From Streptomyces lydicus (GTDB lineage: Bacteria; Actinomycetota; Actinomycetes; Streptomycetales; Streptomycetaceae): DNA of 64,000 nucleotides. The position numbers and the translations under genes are program-made. The notes under the pieces are model-generated. The model was not told the origin of the DNA and searched no databases. It saw nothing but the letters and a program-made list of their open reading frames with translations. Of this stretch, positions 50,644 to 60,114 are shown piece by piece. The stretch is taken from positions 124,001 through 188,000 of the forward strand of contig NZ_JNZA01000015.1 in NCBI RefSeq assembly GCF_000717345.1. The letters are read 5' to 3'. Within the stretch, counting starts at the first letter, position 1; every line of letters starts with the position of its first letter.

Positions 50644-52023
50644 CTACTCCTGCCCGCGCGCCCGCTTGAACCGCAGCAACCCGTCGGACAGATCCACCAC
50701 GGGTTCCGGATAGCCGCCGGCGGCCGGCCCGGGGTCGGTCAGCAGCCAGGGCCGGTGCACCGCCGCGCCCTCGACACCGGCCAACTCCGGCACCCAGCGG
50801 CGTACGTAGGCACCCTCCGGGTCGAACCGCCGGGCCTGCACCAGCGGGTTCAGCACCCGGTTGGGCCGGGTGTCGGTGCCGGTGCCCGCCATCCACTGCC
50901 AGTTGAGCTGGTTGTTCGCCAGATCGCCGTCCACCAGCAGGTCCAGGAAGTGCCGCGCGCCCACTCGCCAGTCCACGTACAGCGTCTTGGTCAGGAAGCT
51001 CGCCACCAGCATCCGGGTCCGGTTGTGCATCCAGCCCTCGTGCAGCAGCTGCCGCATCCCGGCGTCGACCACCGGGTAGCCGGTGCGGCCCTCCTTCCAG
51101 GCCGTCACCTCGGCCTCGTCGTACCGCCAGCGGTCGTGCCTGGTGCGGTAGTCCGCGCGTGCCGCGTCGTGGCGGGCGGCCAGCACCTGGTGGTGGAAGT
51201 CCCGCCAGGCCAGCTGCCGTACGAAAGCCTCGGCACCGGCGCCGCCGTGCGCGGCCGCCTTGTGCACCACCTCCACCGGGGAGAGGCAGCCGAAGTGCAG
51301 ATACGGCGACAGCCGCGAGGTGGCATCGCCGGCCAGATCGTCCTGGCCGTCCTGATAGCCGGCCAGCCCGGAGCGCTGCCAGTTCCCGAACAGGCGGCGT
51401 CCGGCGCCCTCGCCGCCCTCGGGGAGGGCCGGTGACGGTGTGCCGTCCGGGCACAGGTCCCGCGCCGAGGGGAGGGCGCCGGAACGCACCGCCTCCGGGA
51501 CGGGCACCGACCGCGGCGCGGCCACCACGGCGCGCACGCCCTCGGCCTGCCAGCGCCGGAAGTACGGGGTGAACACCGCGAAGTGGTCCCGGCCCGGCCC
51601 GGAGGGCAGTACCGCACCGGGCGGCACCGCCGTGATCACCGCGTCGTGCACGACCAGCGCCCGCCCGTCCCCGGCCAGTCCGTCGGCCAGCCGCCGCTCC
51701 CTGCGCAGCGCGTAGCCGCTCACCCCGGCCGCGACATGCACCTCCCCGGCGCCGGCCTCGGCGGCGAGCCGGCGGGTCTCGGCGACCACATCCCCCGTAC
51801 GGAGGACCAGCCGGCCGCCGTGTTCCCGCAGTCCCGCGTCGAGCGCGGCCAGCGCGCCGGCCAGGAAGGCGGCCCTGTTGGGGACCATGAAGCCCGCGTC
51901 GGCCACGCCCCGGTCGACGACGAACAGGGGCACCACACGCTTCGCGGAGCGCAGCGCGGCGCGCAGCACCGGCTGGTCGTGGACCCGGAGGTCGGAAGTG
52001 AACAGGCAAACCGCTACATCCAT
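50644..52023 (-). CDS. Deoxyribodipyrimidine photolyase (cryptochrome/photolyase family)
   Basis: A 459-residue flavoprotein that repairs cyclobutane pyrimidine dimers with light. The N-terminal alpha/beta domain opens VAVCLFTSDLRVHDQPVLR; the FAD-binding domain has the signature GRTGYPVVDAGMRQLLHEGW, then HNRTRMLVASFLTK and DLANNQLNWQWMAGTGTDTR. The C-terminal part includes the YVRRWVPEL. These fit a class I CPD photolyase. ATG at 52023. DUF1266 gene lies 81 bp upstream on the same strand. Confidence 0.95.
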   Translation of the reverse strand: MDVAVCLFTSDLRVHDQPVLRAALRSAKRVVPLFVVDRGVADAGFMVPNRAAFLAGALAALDAGLREHGGRLVLRTGDVVAETRRLAAEAGAGEVHVAAGVSGYALRRERRLADGLAGDGRALVVHDAVITAVPPGAVLPSGPGRDHFAVFTPYFRRWQAEGVRAVVAAPRSVPVPEAVRSGALPSARDLCPDGTPSPALPEGGEGAGRRLFGNWQRSGLAGYQDGQDDLAGDATSRLSPYLHFGCLSPVEVVHKAAAHGGAGAEAFVRQLAWRDFHHQVLAARHDAARADYRTRHDRWRYDEAEVTAWKEGRTGYPVVDAGMRQLLHEGWMHNRTRMLVASFLTKTLYVDWRVGARHFLDLLVDGDLANNQLNWQWMAGTGTDTRPNRVLNPLVQARRFDPEGAYVRRWVPELAGVEGAAVHRPWLLTDPGPAAGGYPEPVVDLSDGLLRFKRARGQE

Positions 52024-52104
52024 GGCATACGTCTACACCGAAGGCCCGCGTTCCGGTCGCCGCGTCTGCGGCCGGTGCGCGGCGCCGGCCCGCGCCGTCC
52101 GCCC

Positions 52105-53217
52105 TCAGGCGAAGGGCAGGCCCTGCCACGGCGAGGACGGGTCCTGGGTGAGGACCCGGTGGAGGTGCAGGGTCTCCGCGTACTGCGGCCCGAACCAGCC
52201 GTTGTCGAACGCCAGCACCCGGCCCAGCGCGTAACCCGCGGCGAACTCCTGCCACGAGCCGTACGTCTCCCGGGCCCGCGCGCCGACCCGCGTCACCGCC
52301 TGTTCGGCCTGCTGGGGCGCGCACAGGCGGGCACCCAGGCCCCAGCGGACGAGCGCCACGGCGTGCGCGAGGTCCAGTGCGCGCAGCGAGACCACCCGGC
52401 CGTCGGGCGGCAGCAGTCCGTCCGCGCGGAACCGCTCCTCGTAGGAGGTCACCAGCGCGGGGAGGTCAGCCGTGGCCCCGGTGGCGTCCCCGGCGTCCGC
52501 GGGCTGCGCCTGACCCCGGGCGTCGGCGTCCCGCCCGTCGTCCCCGGTGGCCGGCCGCTGCGCCCGGGCGCGCAGTGCCGTCTCGGTGCCGGCCGGCACG
52601 AACTGGCCGCCGAGCAGCTGGTCCAGCCGCTGCTGCCAGCCGGCGTGGTCGGTCACCGACCACTGCTCGTGCAGCGTCCGGGCGTCCGCGGCATGGTCGA
52701 GGAAGACGGTGCCGAGCTCGTTCCACGGCACGCTGTGCTGCACCGCGAGCGGGGCGCCGCACGCCAGCCCCAGGGCGAGCGGGCCGTGCAGCGGCCCGCC
52801 GAAGTGGGTGACCAGCAGTCCGCCGGGGCGGGCGCCCACCTGGGCGCGGGCCCGCAGCCAGCCGGCCCGCTGTGCGGGGACCGCGGCGAGGTACGCGGCG
52901 CACGGCGTGCCGGGGTTGACCGCGAGCCGCCACCGGTCGTTCGGCCAGTCCTCCGCCAGCTCCGCCAGCGAGACCCGGTCGAAGAACTGCTGCGGCTGCC
53001 AGGGCGGCAGCATGCCCCGGGTCAGGACGGGGATGCAGGTGCCGCCCGCCACCGGGTCGTCGTAGACGGGCAGCGGGTCCTGGCCCGGCTGCGGCGCCGC
53101 GAGATACAGGTCCTCACCGGCTATCGCCGCGACCTGTCCGTCCCGGTCACCACGCGCCGTCGCTTCGCACAGCCGCCGCTCGGTGTCCGTCGGCGGCATC
53201 CATCCCGGAGTTGCCAC
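52105..53217 (-). CDS. SseB-DUF1266 two-domain protein
   Basis: A 370-residue protein. The N-terminal part has an SseB-like domain (DLYLAAPQPG through WRLAVNPGTPCAAYL); the C-terminal 110 residues are DUF1266 (VVSLRALDLAHAVALVRWGL, QEFAAGYALGRVLAFDN). The combination is common in actinobacteria and of unknown function. GTG at 53217 (opening VATPGWMPPTDTERRL) is preferred to another GTG nine codons upstream; neither has a strong ribosome binding site. Confidence 0.8.
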   Translation of the reverse strand: MATPGWMPPTDTERRLCEATARGDRDGQVAAIAGEDLYLAAPQPGQDPLPVYDDPVAGGTCIPVLTRGMLPPWQPQQFFDRVSLAELAEDWPNDRWRLAVNPGTPCAAYLAAVPAQRAGWLRARAQVGARPGGLLVTHFGGPLHGPLALGLACGAPLAVQHSVPWNELGTVFLDHAADARTLHEQWSVTDHAGWQQRLDQLLGGQFVPAGTETALRARAQRPATGDDGRDADARGQAQPADAGDATGATADLPALVTSYEERFRADGLLPPDGRVVSLRALDLAHAVALVRWGLGARLCAPQQAEQAVTRVGARARETYGSWQEFAAGYALGRVLAFDNGWFGPQYAETLHLHRVLTQDPSSPWQGLPFA

Positions 53218-53320
53218 AGGCCAAGACCCTAGGGGCACCGCCACGGCGGCCGTCGGGTGGGGTCGCCGGCTGGGACGACGAGCCCCGCCGCGCCGTGGCG
53301 CAGCGGGGCGTGCCGGGAAA

Positions 53321-54112
53321 TCAGCCCTGGTTCATCGGCTTGGGGTTGATGACGGCGAAGGTGGCGCCCTGCGGGTCGGTCACCACGGCCATCCGGCCGG
53401 CCATCATGTCGAACGGCTGCTGGAGCGCCGCCCCGCCGGCCGCGGTCACCTTCTCGACGGTCTCGTCGGTGTCCGTCACCGCGAAGTACGCGAGCCAGTG
53501 CGACGGCGTGTCCGGCGGCATCTGCTCGGACATCGGCTGCATTCCGCCCACCGGGCGGTCGTTCACCTTGAGCGCGTAGTAGTTGTCGGCGCCTTCCATG
53601 GGGGCGCTCTCGATACCGAGGGCGGCTTTGTAGAAGGCGGAGACGGCCGAGGGGTCGGTGGTGTTGAGCTCGTTCCAGATCAGCGCACCGGGCTCGTTGA
53701 CGATGCCGGCGCCGGGGAAGTCCACGGCCTGCCAGATCCCGAAGACCGCTCCGGTGGGGTCGCCGGCGATGCACATCCGGCCGAGCGTCATCACGTCCAT
53801 CACGGGCATCAGGATCGTGCCGCCGGCGTCGCTCACCGCCTGGGCGTCGGCATCCGCGTCGCGCGAGGCCAGGTAGGTGGTCCAGACGGTCGGCGGCGGG
53901 GGCTGGCCGCCCATGGCCATCGCGGCCATGATGCCGGCCACCGGTTTGCCGTTCAGCAGGCACACGGCGTAGCCGCCGGTCTCGGGCGGCCCGATCTCTC
54001 CGGTCCATCCGAACACCTGCGAGTAGAAGTCGATGGCGGCTTGCTGGTCGGGGGCCGCGAGATCGACCCAACAGGGGGTCCCGGGCTGATAGGCGGGGGT
54101 GGGTTCAGGCAT
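53321..54112 (-). CDS. Two-domain VOC family protein
   Basis: A 263-residue protein made of two VOC (glyoxalase-like) units, about 10-130 (CWVDLAAPDQQAAIDFYSQV to GAVFGIWQA) and 140-263 (WNELNTTDPSAVSAFYKAAL to GATFAVINP). The family includes many uncharacterised actinobacterial proteins. ATG at 54112 (MPEPTPAYQPG); AGGAGG lies upstream. No signal peptide. Confidence 0.9.
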   Translation of the reverse strand: MPEPTPAYQPGTPCWVDLAAPDQQAAIDFYSQVFGWTGEIGPPETGGYAVCLLNGKPVAGIMAAMAMGGQPPPPTVWTTYLASRDADADAQAVSDAGGTILMPVMDVMTLGRMCIAGDPTGAVFGIWQAVDFPGAGIVNEPGALIWNELNTTDPSAVSAFYKAALGIESAPMEGADNYYALKVNDRPVGGMQPMSEQMPPDTPSHWLAYFAVTDTDETVEKVTAAGGAALQQPFDMMAGRMAVVTDPQGATFAVINPKPMNQG

Positions 54113-54289
54113 CGTGGCCTCCTCGACGGGGGCGCCTCCCGTGCCGTGGCGGCCCGGGAGGACAGGGCGGAACGAGGCGCCGGGCCCAGGGCGCACCACG
54201 GGACCGCACCGCGCTCACTCTCCACATTTGCCGCGCTCGGCCCGGCCCGCCACTCGGGCCGGGACCCGGCCGCGCGCCACGGCGCCGTC

Positions 54290-54340
54290 TGACGACGTTG
54301 CCGAGCTGGAGGTGCCAGCGCAGGACCACCTGGGCCGTGA
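54290..54340 (-). pseudogene. Scar of an aldo-keto reductase gene
   Basis: On the minus strand these bases read AQVVLRWHLQLGNVV, matching AQVVLRWHIQLGNVV of the intact aldo-keto reductase whose corresponding DNA is at 56111-56156. About 40 of 46 bases agree (counted by eye), with no similarity on either side. This looks like a leftover of a second reductase gene. Confidence 0.7.
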
Positions 54341-54538
54341 GGTGAGCAAATCATGAAGACCGTGTGAATGTGGCCAACTTGATGTCCGCATGCACGCGCG
54401 TAGACCTTGCGGACGCCGAGGCGCGGGATGCGCGCGCCTGCTGTGCCGAGTGGGTCGCAAGTGACTGAAAATTGAACTAGTGATCGACGGGCGCTCTACG
54501 GTTGCGGCGGTTGCTGTTCCACCGAGAGGAAACCCCTC

Positions 54539-55807
54539 ATGACCGCCGCCGACAGCGCACCGAGCACGGCTCGCATCCTCACCGGCTACCGCCCGGAGGA
54601 CGGCTTCGTAGCCGTGGAGCTGACGCCGCCCCCCGCCGAATACGTCTGGCACGACGAAGACGCCGAGCAGCAAGAGGAGCGGTACGGCCCGGGAGTGGGA
54701 TACCACCAATGGTTGGCCGTCGACGCCCGGAGTGGTGCGGTCTGGTTCGGTGACATCGACTGGCGGGCTTCGCGCGAGAACCTGGACAGCCAGCTCCCCG
54801 GCGTACCGCGCAGCGCACTCGGCGACGGGACGCTGCCGCCCCCCGGCGTTCTCGTGTACCTGCTGACCCACCTTGCGCACGACGAGCAGCGCGGCTACTC
54901 CTGGCGCTTCTTCACCGCCGAGGAGCTGCATGCGCTCGCATGGCGCATATTGCCCGCCGTACAGCGGCTCGTGGAGTCGATACACCGTACGGGGCCGGAC
55001 GGCGAACTGGAGTGGTCCGCCGAGGCCGCCACCGCCTGGGACGACATCGAGCAGGCCGCCACCTACACCTTCGCTTCCTCCGGAGAGGTCATCTGGCCCA
55101 GGCTCCGGATGAGCCCGGTCCCCACATGGCGGGTCGAGGTCAGCGAGTTCCTCGCGAGCAACCCCGACTTGTGTGACCCGTCCTGGGGAGTGGCCACCGA
55201 CGCGGAACTGGAGGCTTACGCCGACTACCGGCCCGACTCGGGCTACGGCGGTGTCCCGGGGCGGATGTGCCGCGCCGCCGACCGGCAGATCGAGGACGGT
55301 TTCACCTTCTACGGCCACCGTGCCGCCCTGTACGCCTATCGCGCCCGCGCGTGCGGCGACCGTACTCCTACGGAGGCCCGCCGCTGGCTGGAGACGGCAG
55401 AGGCCGGCAGGGACACCTGGGAGGCGGCCAAGCCTCCCGGAGCCACCCTCGCCGATGTGCCGGACTGCTTGCTGGCGGCCCTGGCAGAACGCTTCCAGAG
55501 CGCCGCACACGAGGAAGGGTTGGTCCTGACGGGCCTGTCCGCCTATCTGCAGCAGTTGCGCGCCGACGAACGGGCCGCCGTCGACCAGCAGCTTGTCCAC
55601 GAAGGCGAGGAGGTCGAACGCCTCGAAGGCATGCTCAAGGACTTCCGCGCCGCGCGGAACCGCACCGTGACCCGGATCCTGGCGTGGGCCGACGGTCGCG
55701 ACGACGCGGAGATAGCCCGCCTGGCCTCCATGTCCCATGACTACGTCCGTGACTGGCGGGCCCGCCTGACCACCGAACAGACCACTGGGGCGCCCGGGGC
55801 TGTGTGA
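54539..55807 (+). CDS. Hypothetical protein with a C-terminal HTH-like segment
   Basis: A 422-residue protein I do not recognise. The N-terminal 200 residues are a mixed fold with many Trp and acidic residues (PPPAEYVWHDEDAEQQEERY, VDARSGAVWFGDIDW); the middle is charged helical, and residues about 345-380 are a coiled-coil-like stretch (EEVERLEGMLKDFRAARNRT). It ends with a possible HTH (RILAWADGRDDAEIARLASM, then DYVRDWR). ATG at 54539 with GAGAGGA 8 nt upstream and TTGAAC near 54,473 as a promoter candidate. The 426-bp region upstream includes the reductase scar. DNA-binding is only an inference. Gene is flanked by the scar and by the intact reductase. Confidence 0.75.
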   Translation: MTAADSAPSTARILTGYRPEDGFVAVELTPPPAEYVWHDEDAEQQEERYGPGVGYHQWLAVDARSGAVWFGDIDWRASRENLDSQLPGVPRSALGDGTLPPPGVLVYLLTHLAHDEQRGYSWRFFTAEELHALAWRILPAVQRLVESIHRTGPDGELEWSAEAATAWDDIEQAATYTFASSGEVIWPRLRMSPVPTWRVEVSEFLASNPDLCDPSWGVATDAELEAYADYRPDSGYGGVPGRMCRAADRQIEDGFTFYGHRAALYAYRARACGDRTPTEARRWLETAEAGRDTWEAAKPPGATLADVPDCLLAALAERFQSAAHEEGLVLTGLSAYLQQLRADERAAVDQQLVHEGEEVERLEGMLKDFRAARNRTVTRILAWADGRDDAEIARLASMSHDYVRDWRARLTTEQTTGAPGAV

Positions 55808-55920
55808 GGTCGCGATCGTCCTTCGCACGACCATCCGCGCTCACCACGACGCCGCCGGGATGTGCATGGGTCGCGCCCACCCTGCAAAGGCGAGCCTGCC
55901 TCCCGCCCGGCTAACGAGGT

Positions 55921-55949
55921 CCGCCGCTGCCGAACAACGGCAGCGGCGG
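55921..55949. terminator. Perfect 11-bp hairpin between convergent genes
   Basis: Arm CCGCCGCTGCC with its exact complement around a 7-nt loop, between the hypothetical gene (ends 55,807) and the aldo-keto reductase (ends 55,966). Strong candidate bidirectional terminator. Confidence 0.7.
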
Positions 55950-55965
55950 AATCGGCAGCACCAGG

Positions 55966-56805
55966 TCACACGTCGAAGGTGGCGGGGTCGGGCCCCAGGC
56001 GCTTGCCCACGTCCAGGGAGGCGAGCGAACTCAGGTCTTCGGCGTCCAGCTCGAAGTCGAAGACGTCGATGTTCTCCCGGATCCGGGACGGGGTCACCGA
56101 CTTGGGGATCACGACGTTGCCGAGCTGAATGTGCCAGCGCAGCACGACCTGCGCGGGGCTCTTGCCGTACTTCTCGGCGAGCCCGGCAATGGTCGTGTCC
56201 GCCAGGAGGTCCTTGCCCTGGCCCAGCGGCGACCACGCTTCGGTTGCGATGCCGTGCCGGGCGTGCGCGGCGCGCGACTCGGACTGCTGGAGATGCGGGT
56301 GCAGCTCGATCTGATTGACGGCCGGGACAACGGACGTCTCGCCGATCAGTCGCTCCAGGTGCTCCGGCAGGAAGTTCGAGACGCCGATGGCCTTGGCACG
56401 GCCGCTCTGCGCGATCTCCTCGAAGGCCCGCCAGATCGTGAGGTAGTCGTCGCGCATGGCCCGCGGCCAGTGGATCAGGTACAGGTCGATGTAGTCGAGC
56501 CCGAGCTTGCTGAGGGACAGGTCGAACTCGCGGAGGACGCTGTCCCGCGTCCATGTTTCGGAGGCGCTGTTCCACAGCTTGGTCGTGACGAACAGTTCTT
56601 CACGGGGGATGCCGGAGGCGGCGAGCGCCTTGCCGGTGCCCTCCTCGTTGCCGTAGATCGCCGCGGTGTCGATGCTGCGGTAGCCGGTTTCCAGGGCCTG
56701 ACCGACGGCGGTGAACGCCTCGTCGTCGGGGATCTGCCAGACGCCGAAGCCGAGCTGCGGCATGGCGATGCCGTTGTTGAGCGTGATGGCGGGAACCTTG
56801 CTCAC
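55966..56805 (-). CDS. Aldo-keto reductase (AKR5-type)
   Basis: A 279-residue NADPH-dependent aldo-keto reductase. The catalytic tetrad is visible as Asp46 in SIDTAAIYGNE, Tyr51 in the same stretch, Lys76 in FVTTKLWNS and His112 in LIHWPRA. The C-terminal NVVIPKS loop binds NADPH. The closest named group seems to be the 2,5-diketo-D-gluconate reductase-like AKR5, but the substrate is unknown. GTG at 56805. Confidence 0.92.
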   Translation of the reverse strand: MSKVPAITLNNGIAMPQLGFGVWQIPDDEAFTAVGQALETGYRSIDTAAIYGNEEGTGKALAASGIPREELFVTTKLWNSASETWTRDSVLREFDLSLSKLGLDYIDLYLIHWPRAMRDDYLTIWRAFEEIAQSGRAKAIGVSNFLPEHLERLIGETSVVPAVNQIELHPHLQQSESRAAHARHGIATEAWSPLGQGKDLLADTTIAGLAEKYGKSPAQVVLRWHIQLGNVVIPKSVTPSRIRENIDVFDFELDAEDLSSLASLDVGKRLGPDPATFDV

Positions 56806-57016
56806 GGGGGAATCGGTCCTTACGTCGACGTTCGTCTTGCCACTCGTTCAACGATCATCCGCTGCCCGGCATTCCCGCGTACGGCCGATGCCCGTTCGCA
56901 CTGAGTGAACGCCCCGGCCGTGAGGACTGCGCAGACCGGCCGGACATCCGGCCCGGGGCGATCCGCCTCCGCCGTACGGGGGATGCGGTGCGGGCGGCGC
57001 GTGCCGCTGCCCCGAC

Positions 57017-58843
57017 TCACCCCTGGTACAGCGCGTCCACCTCCACCGAGTACGCCGTCTCGATCGCCTTGCGCTTCAGCTTCAGCGACGGGGTCAGCAG
57101 CCCGTGCTCCTCGCTGAACTGGTGGGCCAGTATCCGGAATGTTCGGATCGACTCGGCCTGGGAGACCAGGGTGTTGGCGGCCACGACGGCCCGCCGGATC
57201 TCGGTCTCCAGGTCCGGGTCGCGCACCAGGTCCGTCGGCGGCATCTCCGGCTTGCCGCGCATGGCCAGCCAGTGGGCGACCGCCTCGGGGTCCAGCGTCA
57301 CCAGGGCGGCGATGAACGGCCGGTCGTTGCCGACGACGATGCACTGGGCGACCAGTGGATGCGCCCGCACCCGCTCCTCCAGGCCCACCGGCGAGACCGT
57401 CTTGCCGCCGGAGGTGACCAGGATTTCCTTCTTGCGGCCGGTGATCGTCAGATAGCCGTCCTCGTCCAGGGCCCCCAGGTCACCGGTGGAGAACCAGCCG
57501 TCGTGCAGCACGGCGTCGGTCGCCTTGCGGTCGTTGTGGTAGCCCTGGAAGACCTGGCCGCCGTAGAGCCAGATCTCGCCGTCCTCCGCGATGTGCACGG
57601 TGGTGCCGGGGATGGGGGTGCCGACGGTGCCGAAGCGGGTCCGCTCGGGCGGGTTGGCGGTGGCGGCCGCGGTGCTCTCCGTCAGGCCGTAGCCCTCGAA
57701 GATCCGCACGCCGGCGCCGGCGAAGAACAGCCCGAGCCGGCGCTCCATCGCCGAGCCGCCGGACATCGCGTACCGCATCCGGCCGCCCATCGCCGCCCGG
57801 ACCTTGCTGTAGACCAGCTTGTCGAAGAGCTGGTGCTGCATCCGCAGCGAGGCGCCGGGGCCGGAGCCGAGGCCGAACGCCTTGTTCTCCTGCGCCTCGG
57901 CATAGCGGCCCGCGATGTCGACCGCCTTGTCGAACGGCGCGACCTTGCCCTCGGCCTCCGCCTTCCGCCGTGCCGCGGCGAAGACCTTCTCGAAGATGTA
58001 GGGCACCGCGAGGATGAACGTCGGCCGGAAGGTCTGCAGATCGGGCAGCAGCGCACGGGCCGCGAGCTCCGGCTGGTGCCCCAGCTTGACCTGACCGCGG
58101 ATCGCGGCGACCTGGACCATCCGCCCGAAGACGTGCGCCAGCGGCAGGAACAGCAGCGTCGCCGCCTCGTCGTTGTGCTTGGAGGTGAACACCGTCTCGT
58201 AGCGCATGACGATGTTGTCGGCCTCGGCCATGAAGTTGGCGTGAGTGATCACACAGCCCTTGGGGCGGCCGGTGGTGCCGGAGGTGTAGATGATCGTCGC
58301 GGTGGCGTCCGGGGTGACGGCCATGCGGTGGCGGTGCACCACGTCGTCCTCGATGTGCGCACCGGCCGCGGTCAGTTCGGCCACCGGGTCCGCGTCCAGC
58401 TGCCACAGCTTGCGCAGCTGCGGAAGCCGGTCGATGACCGAGCCGACGGTCATCGCGTGGTCCTCGTGCTCGACCAGGCACGCCGAGACGCCGGCGTTGT
58501 GCAGCATCCAGAAGACCTGCTCGGCCGAGGACGTCGGATAGAGCGGTACGGACTGGACGCCGATCGACCAGAGCGCGAAGTCGAACAGGGTCCACTCGTA
58601 GCGCGTACGGGACATGATGCCGACCCGGTCACCGAACCGGACGCCCTGCGCCAGCAGTCCCTTGGCCAGGGCGAGGACCTCGTCCCGGAACTGTCCGGCG
58701 GTGACGTCCTCCCAGTTGCCCTCGTCGTCCTTACGGGCGAGGGCGACGCGATCGGGATCGGCTTCGGCGTGGTCGTAGATGGCATCCGCCAGCCCGCCGA
58801 CCCGGGGCGCGGTCGCCAAAGGCGGGACGGTGAACTCGCGCAA
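57017..58843 (-). CDS. Long-chain acyl-CoA synthetase (AMP-forming)
   Basis: A 608-residue adenylate-forming enzyme that joins a fatty acid to CoA with ATP. Motifs: TIIYTSGTTGRPKGCVITH (P-loop-like ATP site, about 188-206), MSGGSAMERR and IFEGYGLTEST (A5), WFSTGDLG (A7) and the KLKRK region with the catalytic Lys near the end. The start is TTG at 58843, chosen for GAGGAG 8 nt upstream and the family opening REFTVPPLA. 211 bp separates it from the aldo-keto reductase downstream, and the LysR gene lies 265 bp upstream. Confidence 0.94.
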   Translation of the reverse strand: MREFTVPPLATAPRVGGLADAIYDHAEADPDRVALARKDDEGNWEDVTAGQFRDEVLALAKGLLAQGVRFGDRVGIMSRTRYEWTLFDFALWSIGVQSVPLYPTSSAEQVFWMLHNAGVSACLVEHEDHAMTVGSVIDRLPQLRKLWQLDADPVAELTAAGAHIEDDVVHRHRMAVTPDATATIIYTSGTTGRPKGCVITHANFMAEADNIVMRYETVFTSKHNDEAATLLFLPLAHVFGRMVQVAAIRGQVKLGHQPELAARALLPDLQTFRPTFILAVPYIFEKVFAAARRKAEAEGKVAPFDKAVDIAGRYAEAQENKAFGLGSGPGASLRMQHQLFDKLVYSKVRAAMGGRMRYAMSGGSAMERRLGLFFAGAGVRIFEGYGLTESTAAATANPPERTRFGTVGTPIPGTTVHIAEDGEIWLYGGQVFQGYHNDRKATDAVLHDGWFSTGDLGALDEDGYLTITGRKKEILVTSGGKTVSPVGLEERVRAHPLVAQCIVVGNDRPFIAALVTLDPEAVAHWLAMRGKPEMPPTDLVRDPDLETEIRRAVVAANTLVSQAESIRTFRILAHQFSEEHGLLTPSLKLKRKAIETAYSVEVDALYQG

Positions 58844-59108
58844 TGACCCAGCTCCTCGTGGTGTTGCTCACAAGGCCGCGACCGTACCCCACAGGGACGA
58901 CATCCGGCAGTGCGGTACCACGGCGCGAAGACGTCCCCGCGCGAACTGGCCAACCGGAGAAAACGGGCTACTCCGGAGAAGCGTGGACATGATCCAGCCG
59001 CTTCGACGCCGTACGATCACGACGCCGGGACCATATCTGCACCAAATCTCTGCACCTGCCACCGGTTCTCGCGCCGACCGGCCGATCCGCCCGGAAAAGC
59101 CCCCGCGG

Positions 59109-59972
59109 CTACGGGAACTGCAGCCTGTCGCCGCCCGCGAGGATCGCGTCGGCCAGCGCCTCCGCCGGGCCGCGCGCCGCGCGGTCCCGGTCCCCGTGGA
59201 GAAGAGCGAAATCCACCCCGCCCAGTTCCGGCAGTCCGGCCCGCGGCGGAACTTGGACCAGACCTGGCGGGATCATGCCCTTCGCATGTGCCATGACGCC
59301 CAGACCTGCCCGAGTTGCGGCGATCAGTCCGTTCAGGCTGCCGCTGGTGCACGCGATGCGCCACTGCCGGCCCTGGCTCTCCAGCGCCTCCAGCGCGCGG
59401 GCCCGGGTCACCGCCGGAGGCGGGTACACCACCAGCGGGACCGGCCGCTCGGGATCCAGCCGGAGTCGCTCGGTGCCCACCCACACCAGCCGGTCGCGCC
59501 ACACCAGCCGGCCGCGCGGGTCCTCCGGACGCCGTTTGGCAAGGACGAGATCGAGCCGTCCGGCCGCCAGCAGTTCGTGCAGGGTTCCGGACAGCTCGAC
59601 GGTCAGCTCCAGATCCACCTCGGGATGCTCCCGGCGGAACTCCTCCAGCACCTCCGGCATCCGGGTCAGCACGAAGTCCTCCGAGGCACCGAAGCGGAGC
59701 CGGCCGCGCAGCCGGGTGCCCGCGAAGAAGCTCGCGGCCCGCTCGTTCGCCTCCAGGATCGTCCGGGCGAAGCCGAGCATCGCCTCGCCGTCCTCGGTCA
59801 GCTGCACGCCGTGGGTGTCCCGGGCGAACAGCCGCCGCCCGGCGGCCTCCTCCAGCTTCCGTACGTGCTGGCTGACCGTCGACTGACGCAGCCCGAGCCG
59901 GTGCGCGGCCTGCGTGAAGCTCAGCGTCTGTGCCACCGCGAGAAAGGTGCGCAGCTGCGCGGGCTCGAACAT
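59109..59972 (-). CDS. LysR family transcriptional regulator
   Basis: A 287-residue LysR regulator: HTH at the N terminus (FEPAQLRTFLAVAQTLSFTQ, then LGLRQSTVSQHVRKLEEAAG) and a periplasmic-binding-like effector domain from about 90 on. ATG at 59972 has AGGAGG 3 nt upstream; an alternative ATG eight codons earlier (59996) is possible. It is divergent from the symporter gene with 142 bp between, so it probably regulates that gene. Effector unknown. Confidence 0.93.
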   Translation of the reverse strand: MFEPAQLRTFLAVAQTLSFTQAAHRLGLRQSTVSQHVRKLEEAAGRRLFARDTHGVQLTEDGEAMLGFARTILEANERAASFFAGTRLRGRLRFGASEDFVLTRMPEVLEEFRREHPEVDLELTVELSGTLHELLAAGRLDLVLAKRRPEDPRGRLVWRDRLVWVGTERLRLDPERPVPLVVYPPPAVTRARALEALESQGRQWRIACTSGSLNGLIAATRAGLGVMAHAKGMIPPGLVQVPPRAGLPELGGVDFALLHGDRDRAARGPAEALADAILAGGDRLQFP

Positions 59973-60114
59973 GGGCCTCCTGCTCAACATGTTCATCGCG
60001 TTTCATGATGACAGTGACCACGGTAAGCGGGGTTCCCGATCGCCGTCGCGCCCGGCACCCTGGATGGGGCACCGTCCGGGCCGCCGCCCGAGAGCCGCCG
60101 ACCGAAGAGAGACG

